Positions 1-8,053 of a DNA stretch of 35,796 nucleotides are shown here, in pieces (position 1 is the stretch's first letter; each line of letters begins with the position of its first letter). The translations under genes and the position numbers were made by a program. Source of the stretch: Clostridiales bacterium. GTDB lineage: Bacteria; Bacillota; Clostridia; Lachnospirales; Lachnospiraceae. Location of the stretch: positions 1 through 35,796 of the forward strand of contig JAQXIP010000007.1 in assembly GCA_029007845.1 (NCBI GenBank). Reading direction: 5' to 3'. The notes beneath the pieces were generated by a model. The model ran no database searches. It saw nothing but the letters and a program-made list of their open reading frames with translations, and had not been told where the DNA came from.

Positions 1-96
1 CTTTTATATGTTAGTTTTCCTAGTTGAATAGTATGTTTTATCTGATAAGGCAACTATACTCCATTTTATTCCTTTTGTCAACAAAAATAATAAAAT

Positions 97-213
97 TTTT
101 TTGCAAAACCTTAGTACCGCTACGTGTTCAACGGAGCGAAAGCGGGTATTTCATGGTACCTGATATTCTGCGTGCTTCCGGCGGCTGTGCGCTTGTTATG
201 GCTGAACTGTTAC
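97..213 (+). mobile_element. Half copy (3' arm only) of the 216-bp palindromic element, copy A
   Basis: This stretch matches the distal half of the complete copies at 5941, 16716 and 32863. It runs from the T-rich loop and TGCAAAACC through GGAGCGAAAGCGGG to the terminal GAACTGTTAC. The proximal arm is absent; upstream is unrelated AT-rich sequence, so the long hairpin cannot form. The right flank TGCATAAA starts with TGCA, as at copies C and D. It probably arose by deletion or recombination across the left half. Positions 1-96 show nothing recognisable. Confidence 0.85.
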
Positions 214-224
214 TGCATAAAAGA

Positions 225-276
225 CGGAAGGACAAATGGCATCTCGTCGTGCCACTGTCCTTCCGCATGCTTTTTT
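225..276 (-). terminator. Bidirectional intrinsic terminator downstream of the chemoreceptor gene
   Basis: An inverted repeat at 225-265 pairs CGGAAGGACA with TGTCCTTCCG, and inside that TGGCA with TGCCA, around a short loop. On the minus strand it lies about 50 bp past the chemoreceptor stop codon and is followed by TCTTTTATG. On the plus strand it is followed by six T residues (271-276). It most likely ends the FecR-NHL-chemoreceptor transcript. Confidence 0.75.
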
Positions 277-316
277 GTACAAAATCTCAAAGGATTCCAT
301 CGAATCCGGTTGGCAT

Positions 317-1792
317 TTACTTCTGCATTAATTTCCCTGCCAATGCATTTAATTCTTCTACAATTTCACTAACTTCAGAGGCGATTTGGCTATTGGATGC
401 ACTGTTCTCTAACGTTTCATTAGAATGAGCAGTAACCTCCTCGGTTGCTGCAGATATCGTCTCTATTCCATATACGATTCCCTGATTTGCCGTGGTAAGT
501 GTCTCCACCAGTTTTTTTAACGCCATCGATTCCTGATAAACAGCCTGCGCCGAAACAGCAATCTCCTGGAAGCTTCCTGCCGTCTGGTTTGCCACTTCAT
601 TCTGGGCATTGCTGTTGGATATCATGTCTTCAATAGAGGATACCACTTTGGATAGTTCCTCTGAAATATTGCCAATTAATACCGTAATATGCTCTGTTGC
701 TCCCTGTGTCTGGGTTGCAAGAGCAGAGATCTCAGAAGCCACAACCGCAAAGCCTCTTCCGGCTTCCCCGGCTCTTGCTGCCTCAATACTGGCATTTAAT
801 GCAAGCAGACTGGTCTGTGTCGTAATCTCATTAATCATCTGGATAATGGACTGCATCTGATTTGTATATCCGGTCAACTCTGCCAGCTCATCCGATACCC
901 GCACATTTTCTTCATTTGAGACGGAAACGTGCCGGATTAAGCGGTCTATGTTATTCTGGGCTTGCCCAAGTTCTTTCTTCGTTGCTTCCACACGGCTTTG
1001 AATCGTGGAAGATGCATGGTTTACCTTTTCAATCGTTTTCTGGATCTCTTCCGTTTTTTCCAACTGCTTCTGCACAGACTCTGCGGTGTCATTCGTTCCC
1101 TGTGTCACCTGTTCCATAGAATTCATTGTGCTGGCTGAAGACTTTTCTAATACGTCCATCTTCTCAGCGACAATCCCGATACTGGAAGTGAGCTTTTCTG
1201 CTGTATCCAGCAGCTGATCCATCAGCTCCTTCGTGCGCTCCTTTTCTGACTGGATTTCTTTCATCTTGCGCTTATTGTTCTGATCCATAGTCCGAATGCT
1301 GATAACAAGAAATACAAGAAAGACAATTGTCGATCCAATCTGAATCTCAATATTTGCAGAATCCTTTACACTAATCTGTCCGGAAACGCCCTGATATACT
1401 ACATGAGCCACATTTGCCACAAAGAGAAAAACTGCATACAGCGCTGTAAATCTCACTTCATTATACACAAGAAATACGATTGCCATCATAAAACCATAGA
1501 CATAGGCTACAGGGGAAACGGTCGTAAATACGATAAACAGGTAAAAAATACCAAATCCGGCTGCTGCTATATACCTCATCAGATTACTCTCTTTATTACG
1601 GTAATAAGCCACATTCGCAATCACCATTGGCACAAGTCCAATCAATGCAAACACCGCAAAATACCCAATTGTTCTGGATCCGTTCACGACTTCAAGCACA
1701 TAGCAGGCTACTAGCACAACACTTAAAAGTGTATAGCAGAATCTACATGCCGCATTACTTCTCTGTACATCAGAAATCATTTTTTCGTTCAT
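317..1792 (-). CDS. Methyl-accepting chemotaxis protein without an extracytoplasmic sensor domain
   Basis: This 491-aa chemoreceptor would relay signals to CheA/CheW at the membrane. Roughly residues 18-180 are a run of about six hydrophobic segments separated by very short loops, with no periplasmic-type ligand domain. The rest is a long coiled coil with the conserved signalling tip around residues 318-360 ([20 protein letters not shown], then GRGFAVVA). No clear HAMP domain is visible. AAAGGAGG lies a few bases before the ATG. It is the last gene of a three-gene operon, 34 bp after the NHL-repeat gene. A membrane-embedded sensor suggests it detects a membrane property, a small permeant or a partner protein; that is inference. 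The MCP assignment is secure, the ligand unknown. Confidence 0.93.
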   Translation of the reverse strand: MNEKMISDVQRSNAACRFCYTLLSVVLVACYVLEVVNGSRTIGYFAVFALIGLVPMVIANVAYYRNKESNLMRYIAAAGFGIFYLFIVFTTVSPVAYVYGFMMAIVFLVYNEVRFTALYAVFLFVANVAHVVYQGVSGQISVKDSANIEIQIGSTIVFLVFLVISIRTMDQNNKRKMKEIQSEKERTKELMDQLLDTAEKLTSSIGIVAEKMDVLEKSSASTMNSMEQVTQGTNDTAESVQKQLEKTEEIQKTIEKVNHASSTIQSRVEATKKELGQAQNNIDRLIRHVSVSNEENVRVSDELAELTGYTNQMQSIIQMINEITTQTSLLALNASIEAARAGEAGRGFAVVASEISALATQTQGATEHITVLIGNISEELSKVVSSIEDMISNSNAQNEVANQTAGSFQEIAVSAQAVYQESMALKKLVETLTTANQGIVYGIETISAATEEVTAHSNETLENSASNSQIASEVSEIVEELNALAGKLMQK

Positions 1793-1826
1793 AAGCTCCT
1801 CCTTTATCCTTTGTCTGTTAAATGAT

Positions 1827-2819
1827 TTACAACTTAATTTTTAAAAGCTCCTCCGCAAACAGATCCCCCACAAACAGGTAACCATTTTTGATCATAATCC
1901 CGCAGGGCTCTGCAGGAGCAAGATTTTCTCCGAGAGAAAAAGCTTCCACTACGGTTGTCACTTTTCCCTTGCTTAGTTTCTTGACGGAGCCATTCCCGGT
2001 ATCCGAAATATACACGTCATTTTTATACAGGATTATGTCCTGGGGATTGGAAAAACGGGCTTTCTTAGCACTTCCTACCGCATTGCCCTCCAGCCCTTTC
2101 TTGCTTCCTGCAACGGTTGTCACTTTTCCATCTGCAATCTTACAGATCCGGTGATTGCCAGAATCTGCCACATACAGAGCTCCTTTATAATAATACAAGC
2201 CGGTAGGCTCATAAAACCGGGCTTTTTTAAGGGTACCTTCCGCACACCCTGATTTATTTCCAGCATATACCGTCACTTTTCCGTTTTGGTCAATCCGGCG
2301 GATTACATGATTTCCGGTATCCGAAACATACACCTCGCCATCCTTCCCAACAGCCATACCGGTAGGTCGGTTAAACTTTGCCTTTACTCCTGTGGCATTT
2401 TTATAGCCCTTTGTTCCGGTACCAGCGATGGTCTTAACGGTTTTGCCATTAAAATAGCGGATCACATGATTTTCGGTATCGGATACAGCCCATCCTTTTT
2501 TATACGATACTACATCCCATGGCTCATGAAAAAGTGCTTTTGTGGCACTGCCATCCTGATAGCCGCTTTTTCCTTCCTGCCCGGCAAGCACCGAATACGT
2601 TCCGTTTTTATCCCGGATCCGAAGCACATGATAGAACCGGTCTGCCAGATACATTCTGCCACTACTGTCCTTACTGATACCGGACGGTGTGGTAAGCGCC
2701 CGCGTTTCTGATGAAACCGCTGTATCCACCTTCTGACATACTGCCCCTGCAGCCGGTTCTTTAATGCCATTACCAGCCAGAAGAAGTGCCATCAATAGGA
2801 TGAATCCTTTTTTCTTCAC
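1827..2819 (-). CDS. Secreted NHL-repeat beta-propeller protein
   Basis: A 330-aa protein starting at GTG, supported by AAGGAGG nine bases upstream. An N-terminal signal peptide (KKK, then a hydrophobic stretch ending AAGA) is followed by about six repeats of roughly 50 residues. Their shared pattern is P-x-G/D-hydrophobic, then D-S/T-G/E-NH-x-I, then KVTTVAG, which is characteristic of NHL blades. The repeats would close into a six-bladed propeller, usually a binding scaffold rather than an enzyme. There is no sorting signal or membrane anchor, so it is probably secreted or loosely attached to the envelope. It lies 63 bp after the FecR-domain gene and 34 bp before the chemoreceptor. The partner or ligand is unknown. 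Confidence 0.88.
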   Translation of the reverse strand: MKKKGFILLMALLLAGNGIKEPAAGAVCQKVDTAVSSETRALTTPSGISKDSSGRMYLADRFYHVLRIRDKNGTYSVLAGQEGKSGYQDGSATKALFHEPWDVVSYKKGWAVSDTENHVIRYFNGKTVKTIAGTGTKGYKNATGVKAKFNRPTGMAVGKDGEVYVSDTGNHVIRRIDQNGKVTVYAGNKSGCAEGTLKKARFYEPTGLYYYKGALYVADSGNHRICKIADGKVTTVAGSKKGLEGNAVGSAKKARFSNPQDIILYKNDVYISDTGNGSVKKLSKGKVTTVVEAFSLGENLAPAEPCGIMIKNGYLFVGDLFAEELLKIKL

Positions 2820-2882
2820 GTTACATTTCCTCCTTTGTTTGAAAAGAAGTTTTCATTCAAAATAAGTGGTGCCAGCGGGCTA

Positions 2883-5807
2883 CTATTTCACCATGGAAAG
2901 GGTTCCTTTCGTATCCCAGACAAGCTTATAATGATCTGGCAGAGTCAGGTTTAATTTGCTCTTATCATAATTTACAGCCTTTGTTGAAGAATCGTACTTC
3001 AAATTCTCTATGGAATACCCAATACCACTCTTCGAATATATCGTCATACTTGTATTCTGCCAATTAATCGTTGATGCTGAACCCGACACGCGCACCGCAT
3101 ATCTTAACCCGTTCTGTCCATCATCCGTGCCATTTTGATTCACTCCGGCTTTGATACTGCCACCAGTACCCATAAGATTCAAGGTACCACCAGACATGTG
3201 AACCACTTCATTCCCACAGCCATAGATATTCGCTGTACCGGAAAGAGTGAGTGTGCCGTCCACTTGAAGTTTATTACCAGCCATATAGATCTGGAAGTTA
3301 TTGAGCTCGATGTTCTGTCCGGATGGAACCACTACGTTCTTTGCAGCCTGAAACCACGTCGTATCATTATCATTACATTTTTTATTCACATATGTTGCAA
3401 CTGTTTTATTCAGGCCTTCTGCATAATAATACTGAGAAGAACTACCACCCTGACTGCCCGCATACATAAGTTTCTGTTCTACCGGCATCACCGTGGATTC
3501 CTGATTGCTAATGAGTGCACCGTCCGCTGAGCCTATATACTTATCACTACCTACTGAAGATTGGGCATATGTATAGGCACGGTTAATCTTTATCAAAGCA
3601 AGGTTCTTAATAACGGCATCCCCCGTGCTTTTCATCTCACCAATATCAATCGTTCCACAATTCTCGATGTAGCTGACCTTGCAAAGATTTATCTGTTCTG
3701 CAATCAGAAGACCACCTTTCGGAACGATCAGGCTTGCCTGTGTCACTCCTCCGGTGCTTCCCACCGTAATCGTTCCGTTGCCGGAAATCATCCCGTCTAC
3801 TTCAAGAGATGCCCCCGGTTCCAGTGTCAAAGCTGCACCCGTTACCATGTCAAATCCGCCAGAATACCCTGTCGTTTCCGATCCTGACACCTTCGATTTG
3901 ATCAAAAGCTTCGTTCCTTTCGGAACGGTAATTGCTTCATTTGCAGCAACCTTCATGCTCACATTATCGCCGACCGTTACCTTATCATACGCATTCAATG
4001 CCGCTTGCAATTTTGCCACAGACACTTTGTATGTCAGCTCCGGTGACATATGTGCCAGTGTTTGTTTATTTTCATTCCATTCCACAGCACCATCCACCTT
4101 CACGAAGGACGGCAGAATTACGATTGTCTGGTCTGACGCATCTGTGTTAAGTCCAGTGATTGTATTCGCAATCCCACCTGGCGCACGCATGGAAAGACCG
4201 GAATCATGCCAGACCACTGCATCCGCCTGCCGGGTATCCACCGCAACCACCATCCCATTCGAAGCGGTATTCTCAAGCATTGGACTGTTTCCGCTTGCTT
4301 TTCCAGGCTCTCCTAACACCAGCATTCCACCACTTAGGGAAATTAGCTTCTGTCCTGAACCACAGATCCCTACATCTGATGCAAGTGTCAGCTTACCAGA
4401 CTGTACGAGCAATGCATTCGTCCCCATATTAAGCTGCATCTGCCGCAGGGTAATATCGGAATTCACGTTTGCATTTTTCTGGAAAGTTACGGAAATCGGA
4501 CCTCCCGCAGACAAAGTATTCAGTTTTTCTGCCAGTTTTCCATTCAGGCTGTCCCCATAATAATACTGCTGTTTGACAGCGGCTAAATAGGTTAATGAAA
4601 CTGATGGCTTGCCTGAGACGAACAGGCTGTCCGTACCATAGGAAACCGCATCTTTATCACCAGAATATGTACCACTCAGTTCTATCAATCCGTTATTGAC
4701 AATGTTCGCACCACTTTCTGCTGTAAGATCTTCTGCCGACACCGTGCCATCATTCAAAAGGCTGCCTCCCGCTTGCGCAGTAACCGTTCCTCCCTGCTTC
4801 ACCTTCAGAGCCGCACCCTTGTCAATGATCAGCTTCTTCCCCGGTAACACCGTAAGTGCTTCATTGCCCTTCACGGTCAGACAGCCTCCGGCACCAATCG
4901 TCACTTCCGAATATACGTTCCACGAATCCAGAAGATCGGATAAGGTAAGATCACTTCCCGTTAAAGTCTGCTCCGGAGCCGATGGGGTATTCGGAGTCGA
5001 TGGCGTTCCCGGGGTAGATGGCGTTCCCGGAGTGGATGGCGTTCCCGGAGTTGACGGTTGCGCAGGAGTATCCGGCTTATCCTCCGGATCTTTACTCTGC
5101 TCCAGATATTCCTCCATCTTTTCCACACTCAGATCTGTTGTTTTCTCAATGCGATCCACAAGAACCGGATCGCTTACTACCTCCTCAACAGCGAAGATAG
5201 GAATATCCGTCTCCTTCATATCCGTAACCGTTATATCCTTATCCTCCTGTGTCACCGTCTCAACCGTTGCAATCTGTCCGCCATGGACGATCGTTGTCTG
5301 TTCCCCGCCAAAAGAAACTTCACCTTCTAACAGATACAGTTTTGAAACATCCTTTGACACAATCTCTACGATTCCACAGGTTCCCCTGATTCCGGTAACC
5401 ATAGTCGAAGTCCGGACATCCATGCTCTCATCCTTGCCAAGCTTCTTGCTGACATTAAAAAACAACTGTCCTTGTTTCACAAGTAATTCCAGCTTTTTTC
5501 CGTCCTGGCGAAGTGCTGCTTTTGAGTTTTCATCCAGCTTTACCGCCTTGCTGCTGTCCAGACTGATATAGGCATAACCAGCTTTTGCCGTCTCAATGGT
5601 GTTGCCGCTGTAAAGCCGCATTCCATTTGAAATCGTGCGTGTTGTACCATTCTGTGTCCTGATACTCACCGTTCCCTCTGTCTTCTCAAGCTTCATGGTC
5701 GTTGCCCGGGGAGTTGCCGCAAATGCCGGGCTGCAGTCACCGAGCACCAATAAAAACGCCAGCAGCATACCAAGCATCCGAAAGCCCGCTCTCTTCCTTC
5801 TGTGCAT
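2883..5807 (-). CDS. Secreted FecR-domain protein with a duplicated beta-helix-like region
   Basis: Read from the ATG at 5807 (preceded by GGAAAGGAG) this is 974 aa; an upstream in-frame ATG at 5912 lies within the promoter and is rejected. Residues 1-30 are a signal peptide ending AFA. Residues about 45-190 form a FecR-type domain (GTVSIRTQNG, LYSGNTIET, VTGIRGTCGIVEI, LYLLEGEVSF). A Pro/Ser/Thr linker with PSTPGT repeats covers about 245-285. The remainder is Gly/Ser/Thr/Asn-rich beta-solenoid-like sequence occurring as two homologous units, about 285-610 and 610-970. Both contain an EA(L/I)TV-(P/L)-x-G-x-KL motif and a YYY-G/A-(D/E) motif. FecR domains outside iron transport are often in envelope proteins, so a surface structural or ligand-binding role is likely. 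No LPxTG anchor is seen. Exact function unknown. Confidence 0.85.
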   Translation of the reverse strand: MHRRKRAGFRMLGMLLAFLLVLGDCSPAFAATPRATTMKLEKTEGTVSIRTQNGTTRTISNGMRLYSGNTIETAKAGYAYISLDSSKAVKLDENSKAALRQDGKKLELLVKQGQLFFNVSKKLGKDESMDVRTSTMVTGIRGTCGIVEIVSKDVSKLYLLEGEVSFGGEQTTIVHGGQIATVETVTQEDKDITVTDMKETDIPIFAVEEVVSDPVLVDRIEKTTDLSVEKMEEYLEQSKDPEDKPDTPAQPSTPGTPSTPGTPSTPGTPSTPNTPSAPEQTLTGSDLTLSDLLDSWNVYSEVTIGAGGCLTVKGNEALTVLPGKKLIIDKGAALKVKQGGTVTAQAGGSLLNDGTVSAEDLTAESGANIVNNGLIELSGTYSGDKDAVSYGTDSLFVSGKPSVSLTYLAAVKQQYYYGDSLNGKLAEKLNTLSAGGPISVTFQKNANVNSDITLRQMQLNMGTNALLVQSGKLTLASDVGICGSGQKLISLSGGMLVLGEPGKASGNSPMLENTASNGMVVAVDTRQADAVVWHDSGLSMRAPGGIANTITGLNTDASDQTIVILPSFVKVDGAVEWNENKQTLAHMSPELTYKVSVAKLQAALNAYDKVTVGDNVSMKVAANEAITVPKGTKLLIKSKVSGSETTGYSGGFDMVTGAALTLEPGASLEVDGMISGNGTITVGSTGGVTQASLIVPKGGLLIAEQINLCKVSYIENCGTIDIGEMKSTGDAVIKNLALIKINRAYTYAQSSVGSDKYIGSADGALISNQESTVMPVEQKLMYAGSQGGSSSQYYYAEGLNKTVATYVNKKCNDNDTTWFQAAKNVVVPSGQNIELNNFQIYMAGNKLQVDGTLTLSGTANIYGCGNEVVHMSGGTLNLMGTGGSIKAGVNQNGTDDGQNGLRYAVRVSGSASTINWQNTSMTIYSKSGIGYSIENLKYDSSTKAVNYDKSKLNLTLPDHYKLVWDTKGTLSMVK
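4987..5058 (-). repeat. Four tandem 18-bp units encoding the PSTPGT linker
   Basis: Four adjacent 18-bp units start at 4987, 5005, 5023 and 5041. Read on the plus strand they share the pattern GTTCCCGGAGTGGATGGC with a few substitutions. They encode Pro-Ser-Thr-Pro-Gly/Asn-Thr hexapeptides in the linker between the FecR domain and the solenoid region. The near-identity of the central units suggests slippage, so the copy number may vary between strains. Confidence 0.85.
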
Positions 5808-5882
5808 AAGATCGTATTCTCCTTTCCAAAGAAACGTTTTATCCTTTGTGATACACAAAATCTTCCTGAATCCATTACCTAT

Positions 5883-5911
5883 ATCATAACACAGAAACCG
5901 TTGGTTTTCCA
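5883..5911 (-). promoter_or_regulatory. Putative extended -10 sigma-A promoter of the FecR-NHL-chemoreceptor operon
   Basis: On the minus strand a TATGAT -10 (plus strand 5883-5888) is preceded by TG one base upstream (TGT-TATGAT). A weak -35, TGGAAA (5906-5911), is 17 bp away. It leaves a leader of about 70 bases before the ATG at 5807, consistent with that start. Copy B of the palindromic element begins 30 bp upstream. Confidence 0.5.
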
Positions 5912-5940
5912 TATCTTACAATGAAAAACGGGTAAATTTC

Positions 5941-6156
5941 GTAACAGTTCAGCCGTGACGAACGCACAGCCTCCGAAAGCACGCAGAATATCAGGTGCCC
6001 TGAAATATCCCTTTGAACACGTCGGCACTTGGTTTTGCATTTTTTGCAAAACCTTAGTACCGCTACGTGTTCAATGGAGCGAAAGCGGGTATTTCATGGC
6101 ACCTGATATTCTGCGAGCTTCCGGCGGCTGTGTGCTCGTCACGGCTGAACTGTTAC
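5941..6156 (+). mobile_element. 216-bp palindromic IS66-like MITE, copy B
   Basis: A complete copy starting GTAACAGTTCAGCCGTGACG and ending CGTCACGGCTGAACTGTTAC, which are exact complements. The arms pair along most of the length around a tip of TTTTGCA facing TGCAAAA. The main asymmetry is a 12-13-base insertion on the distal arm containing GCGAAAGC. Flanking octamers TAAATTTC (5933-5940) and TAATTTTC (6157-6164) match at 7 of 8 positions, indicating a target duplication. It fills the divergent region between the FecR-domain gene and the metallophosphoesterase gene. A frame across it is open, but I regard that as fortuitous. No transposase is encoded. Confidence 0.9.
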
Positions 6157-6256
6157 TAATTTTCATCACCGTTTTATTTCTTCTGCATAAATTACAATAA
6201 AAACACAAAAGATGATACCATCGCAATTTCTGTAACCGACTGGAGTGAGAAGGAAT

Positions 6257-7138
6257 ATGAGTGTAAAATCACGTTTTGACCGAGCCTTTCAACACGCACT
6301 GGAACTGCCTGTTACCAATGCTTCCAAATATGTTCTCATAAGCGACTGTCATCGGGGAAATGGAACGACTTTGGATAATTTTCTCAAAAACCAGCATCTG
6401 TATTTTGCCGCATTAAAGCACTACTATCAGGAAGGATATACCTATATTGAGCTGGGAGATGGGGATGAACTGTGGGAAAACCGGAATATGGAAGACATTA
6501 TCGAGGTACACAGTAATATTTTCTGGCTTCTGTCTTTGTTTTATCAGCAAAACAGACTGTATATGATCTATGGAAACCATGATATTGTAAAGAGCAAGCC
6601 CCATTTTGCACAAAAAAAATGTGCCTCCTACTTCTGTAGTGACACACAAAACATGCAGACTCTGTTCCCGGATCTTTCCTTTCATGAAGGCATCATTCTC
6701 TATTCGGTGCAGAATCCCAACATCCGGCTCTACCTCACCCACGGGCACCAGGCAAGTCTTTTGAATTCCACCCTGTGGCCGGCTGCCAGATTTCTGGTAA
6801 GATATTTCTGGCATCCGCTGGAGCTATTCGGCATATCCGACCCCACCAGTGCCGCTAAGAACTATCATGTCAAAACAAAATGCCAGCGGAAATCTGACCG
6901 GTGGGCCAGACAGCAAAACCGGATTCTCATTACCGGACACACCCACCGTCCGGTTCTTTCCGAAGAAAACCGGCATTATTTCAATACCGGAAGCTGTGTC
7001 CATCCAAGATGCATTACCTGCATAGAACTTGAAAACGGCTCCCTTACTCTTGTAAAATGGTGTATCGGCACAAAACCTGACAAAACACTCTATGTTGTCA
7101 GAGAGCGTTTGTCAGGTCCGGTAAAAATTATAACATAA
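6257..7138 (+). CDS. Calcineurin-like metallophosphoesterase
   Basis: This 293-aa protein has the full metallophosphoesterase motif series: DCHRGNG near the N-terminus, GDGDELWE, GNHD, THGHQ and TGHTHRP towards the C-terminus. These supply the Asp, His and Asn ligands of a two-metal centre. It should hydrolyse phosphoesters; the substrate is not evident. I chose the ATG at 6257, with GGAG 11 bases upstream, over an in-frame GTG at 6245 that would overlap that site. It has no signal peptide, so it is cytoplasmic. It is a single plus-strand gene, convergent with the Nudix operon and separated from it by 26 bp. The region between element copy B and the start (6157-6256) is AT-rich with no convincing promoter. 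Confidence 0.88.
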   Translation: MSVKSRFDRAFQHALELPVTNASKYVLISDCHRGNGTTLDNFLKNQHLYFAALKHYYQEGYTYIELGDGDELWENRNMEDIIEVHSNIFWLLSLFYQQNRLYMIYGNHDIVKSKPHFAQKKCASYFCSDTQNMQTLFPDLSFHEGIILYSVQNPNIRLYLTHGHQASLLNSTLWPAARFLVRYFWHPLELFGISDPTSAAKNYHVKTKCQRKSDRWARQQNRILITGHTHRPVLSEENRHYFNTGSCVHPRCITCIELENGSLTLVKWCIGTKPDKTLYVVRERLSGPVKIIT

Positions 7139-7164
7139 CTATTGCACACAAGATGCTTTCCTTT

Positions 7165-7569
7165 TTATTCCACTACCGGGGTAAAATCCGCTGTGTCCCC
7201 GCAGAAATATCCCCCAAGCTTTTTGGTAATACATCTCATTGCCTGTACTGCTTTCCTGTAATCCTGTGGTGCGATCGTTACATAAAAGACCGTTTTTATG
7301 TTATGTTCCTGAAAATAACAATCCAGTTCCGGATCCCCAGCCGGTATCGATGCCTGCTCCAGATCCACAGATTTTGCCTCCACCAGTTCAATCTCCACAA
7401 CTCCGGCTTCCTCCCACAGCTGGGCTGTCATGCCGTCTTCCCCGGCAAACACTCTGGCAATCTCTCTTGGTGTCACCGAGGCTTCATTCAGATAAAACCA
7501 CTCATCCGGATAACTGGCAGACTTTTGATTCTGTTCCTTGATCTTCTTTAATTTTGATTTATTCTTCAT
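7165..7569 (-). CDS. Hypothetical protein translationally coupled to a Nudix hydrolase
   Basis: A 134-aa protein I do not recognise. The ATG at 7569 overlaps the Nudix TGA in an ATGA, with AAAGGA about eight bases upstream, so this start is preferred to in-frame ATGs further 5'. The N-terminus is strongly basic (KNKSKLKKIKEQNQK). The rest is a compact acidic alpha/beta sequence with a PDEWFYLNEASVTPREIA segment and a C-terminal half that mentions no known catalytic motif. No signal peptide or membrane segment is seen. It is the final gene of the ABC-Nudix operon. Function unknown. Confidence 0.75.
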   Translation of the reverse strand: MKNKSKLKKIKEQNQKSASYPDEWFYLNEASVTPREIARVFAGEDGMTAQLWEEAGVVEIELVEAKSVDLEQASIPAGDPELDCYFQEHNIKTVFYVTIAPQDYRKAVQAMRCITKKLGGYFCGDTADFTPVVE

Positions 7570-8042
7570 ACCAGACATCCTTTCTTTTGTCCATTCAGCA
7601 CACATTCCACCAGATGTTCACCCTGGTAGCGCAATTTCAGAGAGAAAAACGGGGCATCCTCCTCCAAAAGCCGGAAGAATACTTTATCTCCCTCCCAGAT
7701 AGGCAGACCAGATACGTTCTCTTTTGGAATCCATTCCAGATCTCCCTCATCACAGCAGGTCAATTCCCCTTCAAACGCATCGGCGGTAAACAGGCACATA
7801 TATTCCGGTTCGTTATTATCATAGAGAAACGTAACCAGACCCCTGAACTTCCAGGAAGTCAGTGTCAGACCGGTTTCCTCTTTCACTTCCCTTAATAGGC
7901 ATTCTTCCGGGCTTTCATTCGTTTCAAAATGTCCACCTACACCAATCCATTTGTCATGGCTGATATCGTTCTCCTTTTTTACCCGGTGCAGCATCAGATA
8001 ACAGCCATTTTTTTCAATATAACATAAAGTAGTCAGTTCCAT
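7566..8042 (-). CDS. Nudix hydrolase, 8-oxo-dGTP diphosphatase (MutT)-like
   Basis: A 158-aa Nudix protein with a perfect Nudix box, G-x5-E-x7-REVKEETGL, starting at the GHFETNE segment around residue 37. The Glu residues of REVKEE bind the catalytic metals used to cleave nucleoside diphosphate-X bonds. The surrounding sequence resembles MutT/8-oxo-dGTP diphosphatases, but the substrate cannot be proved from motifs. AGGAGG lies seven bases before the ATG. The gene begins 11 bp after the ABC permease stop and ends in an ATGA overlap with the next gene, so it belongs to the same transcript. Confidence 0.9.
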   Translation of the reverse strand: MELTTLCYIEKNGCYLMLHRVKKENDISHDKWIGVGGHFETNESPEECLLREVKEETGLTLTSWKFRGLVTFLYDNNEPEYMCLFTADAFEGELTCCDEGDLEWIPKENVSGLPIWEGDKVFFRLLEEDAPFFSLKLRYQGEHLVECVLNGQKKGCLV

Positions 8043-8053
8043 CGAGCTTCCTC

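Noticed and set aside
5808-5912. Longer start for the FecR-domain protein at 5912
   Set aside because: It would place a soluble 35-residue extension before the signal peptide, start within the promoter, and has no ribosome site.
5955-6200. Open reading frame across element copy B, with similar frames in copies C (16730-16996) and D (32877-33095), sharing KYPFEHVGTW
   Set aside because: Its similarity follows from the repeat itself. There is no ribosome site, the frame ends vary, and most substitutions preserve arm pairing rather than protein sequence.
7077-7115. CTGACAAA/TTTGTCAG hairpin near the end of the metallophosphoesterase gene
   Set aside because: It lies inside the coding sequence and has no T tract after it, so it is not a convincing terminator.
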